From Embiotoca jacksoni (Eukaryota > Chordata > Actinopteri > Embiotocidae), in the NCBI GenBank assembly GCA_022577435.1, contig JAKOON010000070.1, forward strand, positions 899,219 to 963,218: a DNA stretch of 64,000 nt, read 5' to 3'. Within the stretch, counting starts at the first letter, position 1; every line of letters begins with the position of its first letter. This document shows, one piece after another, positions 52,820-58,800 of the stretch. The notes under the pieces are model-generated. The model saw only the letters and a list, made by a program, of their open reading frames with translations, had not been told where the DNA came from and made no database searches. The translations under genes were made by a program, and so were the position numbers.

Positions 52820-55800
52820 GTATTTATACAAGGTGTCACAGTGGTGCAGCGGTTAGCATGGTCACCTCAGCAAAAAGGTTCTGGGTTTGAATCCGGGCCT
52901 TCCTGTGTGAGTCTGCAGGTTCTCCGTGTGCCTGCGTGGGTTCTCTCGGTTCTCCGGCTTCCTCCCACCATCCAGAAACATGAACCTCAGGTTAACTGGT
53001 GGTTCTACAAATGTCCCTGAGGCACACCATTCACAAATGGTCTTTGTTTCCATCTGTCTCTATGTGTCCCTGTGATGGACTGGTGACGTGTCCAGGTGAA
53101 CCCCGCCTTCACCCAATGTGAGCTGGGATAGGCCCCCCCCCCTCCCCCCGTTCAGGATAAAGCGGGTATAGATAATGGATGGATGGATGGAAGTATTTAT
53201 ACATTATTGGAGCAGTTGTAAAAGATTAACACTGACAACGCATAAGGAGGTTCCTTATGCGTTGTCAGTGTTAATCTTTTAAACTGACAGCTATTCATTG
53301 TATTGTTTTGTGTTGAGCACATCAGTGTGTTGTTGATAGAAAGATCTATTCATAAGATGGTGCATGTCAGTTTGATGATGAAGATTTGTAGAGCGTTGCA
53401 TTTTGTGTTTGTGGTTTTGTTTACAGTTTTGATAAAAATGAGCCAAAGATCCAGAAAATGTGTGTAAAGATGGCAAAAAAAAAAAAGACAAGCGTCTGTG
53501 GTGTTTTGGAAAAGTTGTAGAGCCTTTAATGAAACTGGTGTCTGTTTCCTCTGTGATCGACTTCAACTTCACTGTCTCTAAACAAAAGAGATTATTTCTA
53601 ATTACAAACCGTTCTCTGTTTCACTCACTAGTGTTCCCCGTATCCACCATCTGTGGCACACAGAAAGTAGGCCATGATAGTCCTGTGGTGTGTTTTATTC
53701 ATGTTTCACATGAGAGAAGCTCCAAAAATACTTGTTGTGTCACTCCAGATGTCTTCAGTCTGACAAGTTTGACCACCATCTCAACATGAACTCCTTTTTT
53801 AAAAGTCATTCACAATATGTTACACTTAAAAGACATAAAGCAGAATATTTACGAAAGACTTTTTGGTGCTTAACAGTCAAATTACATTTTGACCTGTCCT
53901 CGATATAAGTCGTGATGACTCTGATGTATTTATCACACGCTAACACTGGAAAAGTCTTCAAATATGGATCGTGATGCTAAGACGCTATAAATTCTAAAAT
54001 TGGGATGTCTACCAGACATCTGCAGCACAGAAGATCATAAAGTCACCACAGTTTTGAAGTTCATATCCAAGATTAGTGTCTTGAGTTATGGAATCACATT
54101 TACCACAACGTTTGTGCTGCATTTGAAGAACTTGAAGTGGGATGGACGTAAAGTCCCAGAGACCTTCGCCCATTCAAATCTTGTCAGTTCATCCTTGAGT
54201 CCAAATGAATATTTTTCTCAAATTTGAAAAACTTCCTTTAATGCGGTTCTGAAATATTGCGTTCATTAGAATGAGATGGACAGATGTGAGGTCACCGTGA
54301 CCTCGAACCATGAAAATCTTATCTGAGATATTGTGCTCCTGAGAATGGCAAGGAAGGATGGAGGAACAACGCAAAAACTGGCACGACTGCAAACTGCAAG
54401 TTTAGTTTAATGTGATATGTTAAAGGTATTCCTGTAAAATATCGAGGTAGGAAATATACATTTACAAAAATAACTGCTGTGCCAGATTTTATTAGTACAG
54501 TTGTACTGACTGGATTCATGTGGCTCTATGTGTCATGCTAATTTTGGCATCTCCATCTCTGTTGTAGAGATTCAGGGGAAAGGAGGTGTATATGCCAGGT
54601 TAAATGAACTGATATCATCACATACAGCCTTTCTTATGGGATAAGTGTACATCTGCCGCTCCAAAAAGTGTCTTCTCTTTCCAGACCAGCTGAACATGAG
54701 TCAGAACGGCCTGACATCAGATCGTATTAATGCAATCTGATACACTGTGGTAGTGCTCATTTACATTAAGAGTGTTTGGAAACACCATAGAAAAGGCTGT
54801 GACACTAAACCTCACTGAGCTCAGACCTTTTTCTTCTCCTTGCAGAAAGATTACAGTCCAAATAATATTAGATAGTTTAACCTTTTCTACAGTCGTCCTG
54901 AGAACTGAACGTGCTGCAAATTAGAGAAATTTCAACCAAGATGTGATGTTGAAAACGATTCGCTTGTTGACTGCTGATAAAATGTGTCTCCTAACATTAA
55001 AACTGTATTTTTATTTAGGGAGGGTGACGACAACTTAAAGATCACAGCGCTGTGTGATGATGATGTTTGGCTGTTTGGCTGTGTAGTTTTACTGCCGCTG
55101 TATTTTTGTGTGAAAATGAATGTGACCAAATGAATGTTCTTCTTTGGATATTACAATAAAAATAGAATTTGAAGTACTGAAAGCAAACCTTGGACATCAT
55201 GACAGGAGAAACCCTCAGAAGGTGCCGTACTCACCATCGCTTGAAGCAAGGCCACCTGGTAAAATCCGTTTGACGTAGACTCCAAACTCCTCCCCAGTGA
55301 GCTCCTTCACTCCTCCGATCACTTTAATTCCTGGTGGGAGGAGGAAAACAAAAACAACTTTCTAAAATGTTTTTTCTTATTTTCTGCAACTAACTCGACA
55401 GATTGATGACAGTAAAACCTTGAAGATTTAACTTACTGCGACATTTCTTCTTGCTCTTAATATACAATGAAAGAGTGAGTTTTGCCGTCTCTGACAGCAT
55501 GCGATGTGTCAAATTATTGTACACAGCATTAACTAGGATTTATTATATTACACAGTGAGTCATCACTGCACCACTACATCTGTATTTCACTTTCCACAGT
55601 AAAAAGCAGACAAACTCCAAATGGGACAAATGCTAATCAGCGTACATAAATGAATAATAACGGTGGGGTGCAGATGGGATTTTGAATATTGTGATCTCTT
55701 TGGAGTGAGGGGAAGGTCATTGGTCAGCCGTTGTCATTTAATTAGCATCCTGCTGACAGAAGAGGAATGGGAGGTCATATAAGGCGGCCGTGCGGTCGTT

Positions 55801-58800
55801 CTTTCACTTCGGGGGGCAGCAGGTATTGGCTCTCTGGAAGTAGGAACGTTTTCAAAACTGAATTTGTTTGAAAATGAATACAAATATTCCTCTATTCTCA
55901 AATGTTTATTTACTACATGCTGTAATTTACAATTACCAGGTTTTGTATTGGAAAGGCAGGGATTAAATAATAATAATCAAGAGACTTCAACTACAGCAGC
56001 TAATAATAGGATTTAAAATAAAAATGTGATATTGCTCATTGCTTCTTTAACGGCTTCTTTACTGCCACATGGTTTGAAATGGCAAAAGGTCTTTGTGGTT
56101 TACTTCAATTTCACTTAAATTTGAAACATGAATCAGCTTTCTGACATCATCCAGTTTTCATATTGCCTGAACAGACTTCACTCATCAGCATCCCAAACAG
56201 CCTCAGTCATTGACGACATGTAGAGGCTGAATCTTATTCTGTTCAATGTTCGAATCAACACAATGAAAATAAACAGACTTCTTCTACCTTCATAGAGAAG
56301 ACCAGGTCGACAAGCCTTCTGATTTACAATGTTTTTACTGAGACTGTTTTAGAGCAGCGGGTGAGTTAAATTATTAATCATCAGATCAATCAATGGAGAA
56401 ATTGATTTCATAGCCAGTGTGACCAATTTATTCTCCATACATATTTCTGCTCACACTGAATAGCGCACACTTTACCTACACAGCTTCTCCATCTCCAAAA
56501 GTCCTTCAGATTCCTCCTCACACATTTTCCATCACTGCACTTGAAGTGAACACAGTAGATGTAGCTTCAGGCTACTATTAGCCTGTTACCACAAAGGCAG
56601 AATGGGTACATTAATTGGGTCTGGAGCGAAGGGGCGCCAGTTAATTATGGCCTGTTGGAAGAATGGAGTTCTAAAGTCCTCCTTCCCATCCTGCTCTTCT
56701 CTGAGGAAAACCATTTCTTGTTCTTTTGTTGTGCCTGAAAGCAGTCTCCTCCTCCTGCCGAGCATCAGATAAGGACAACAGCGCTCTAATGTACGAGCAG
56801 CAAATATAAAAGACACAAGTCTCTTCTTTTTAATCAACTGAACATTTTGCTTTCGCAATCATTATTTCCTGCTTATGATGCATCAAGGGCATGTTTGTAA
56901 CCCAAGGACTAAAACGTTACACTCTCAAGACCTTGGAAAGGAAAATTAAATGTGAGGAAAAGGTCTTTTAAAATCATTCATAATACCGCAGATGAGACGA
57001 GAATATAAAATAAATAAACAACATGTTTATTGAACTGCAAAAACGGTTTCTTTAGAGCAGACTGCAGCTTCTACTAGTATGTCGACCAAATTAAGCGTGA
57101 CGGAGATGGTTTTCACTATGAACATTTCCTCCCGCCCACAAGCTGAGGTGCTACAGCTTTTCAGCAGCGTTAACAAAGAGATTAGCATGTGCTGTCCTCG
57201 GTGTAGGACAGCAGACAGCAGTGTGCAGCAGAACCTCCCCCTTCTGCTGTGCTTGCTTTAGGCTTCAGATGTACAGGACGGGGGTCTTAAGGCTTTACTG
57301 TATGTATCAGAACAGAGTTCACTTGCACGTGCTCAAGCTGGATGACAATAAGCTGATTTGCTTCTCACCTTTCTGCTGATTTTAGTATTGTGGGTCCACA
57401 CATCACTTCAGCCTTCTCTCCATGCAGCATCCTCTGCACTACGCCTTTCACCACTATATCTAGTACACTAAACTTCATCTTTAAATTTGAAGAGAGATCA
57501 GACTGCTTTCTATTGCTTGAGAAAAAGTGTTGTCTTTTACATGTCCCCTTTTTTTCTCATCTGTAACAAAAAAAACTTAAAACATTAATACCACTTATAT
57601 TGTTCATATTTTTGTGCAGTTTTATGTCGTGCCTTGCGTTTTGATCAAAATATGCACAATTATAGCTTTTCCTGAAACTCATTTCAGATATTAAAGTCCT
57701 CCTCCAATTCTAATTTAATTCAGTGTTGAATTGTGCATAACTCTGTGTAGACCACTTAAATACATCTCTTTGCTCAGTGTTGCTCACTAATGACCTGCAT
57801 GTAAGCCCATTGTGAAGTTTATACTTTGTTAACTATTATTACATGACACGGTAAAGTCCATATTGTAATGTAACATCTATAAACAGTCCCCTTGTATTTG
57901 AACACACTCTGTAGTGTACATTGTTCAACTGTATATAAGCTCATTATGAGGACATGTCCAGTTTATAAGTTACGTAATACATTAATATCTACAGAGCCTA
58001 GTCGATCTATATTATATTTACAATATATCGCTGTCAAGCCACAGTGGTAATAAAACCACTCAAATTCCAAAATGCTCACTACGGCAAATTAGGTTCATTA
58101 TGATGATGAGGTTTAAAAGTCAGCACCAAACTTCACACTTCGGGTCCAACAAAGGATCAGTATATTTTCATATAATTGTAATATCATTTAAGAAAGATGC
58201 CACCATTGGTTCACATGAATGTCCTTCATTTGCAGTTTCTTCAAGAAATGTGTTTTTCTTTTAAATGTGTTTCCCGTCAAAAAGTCCCCATTGAAGTTCA
58301 ACTTATCACCACATGGTATATGTGTATATGTATAAGGACAGTTTGGTCGATTCCTCACATTATTTCCACAAAATATTGTGAAAGAAGAATGCTTGCCAAT
58401 TTGCCTTTTTGTCAACTTACAATTCAACCAGACAAAACATTAAACATTGCAAATGATGAGGGTAAAATATGAAGCATCCAACCACGAGAGAAACACACTG
58501 CTGACTCTGTCTTCATGGTAATGGACCGTGTTCATATACTGCTTTTACCCAAAGCAGTTTTTCAGTTTGTCTTTTATGAGCCTTCAAAAATATGGCTTAT
58601 TAGACATTTCTGTATGTTTTCAGTTTTGGATTTCTTTTATTTTCTCTCTATAATAATTCATCTCATGTACAACAGTTGGTTGAAACATGATTCTGGATAT
58701 TGACAATGAGTAGACTGTGTACAGTACTTCACTTATGTAAAGCACCTCTTCTTCGGCAGGATATTTTACAGTTTGACTGTGATTCCTGCGTATGAGCTGT

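Noticed and set aside
52833..52910. tRNA gene
   Set aside because: A- and B-box-like words are present, but the body cannot form a full cloverleaf and continues as a SINE. The same sequence recurs at 6.3 kb.
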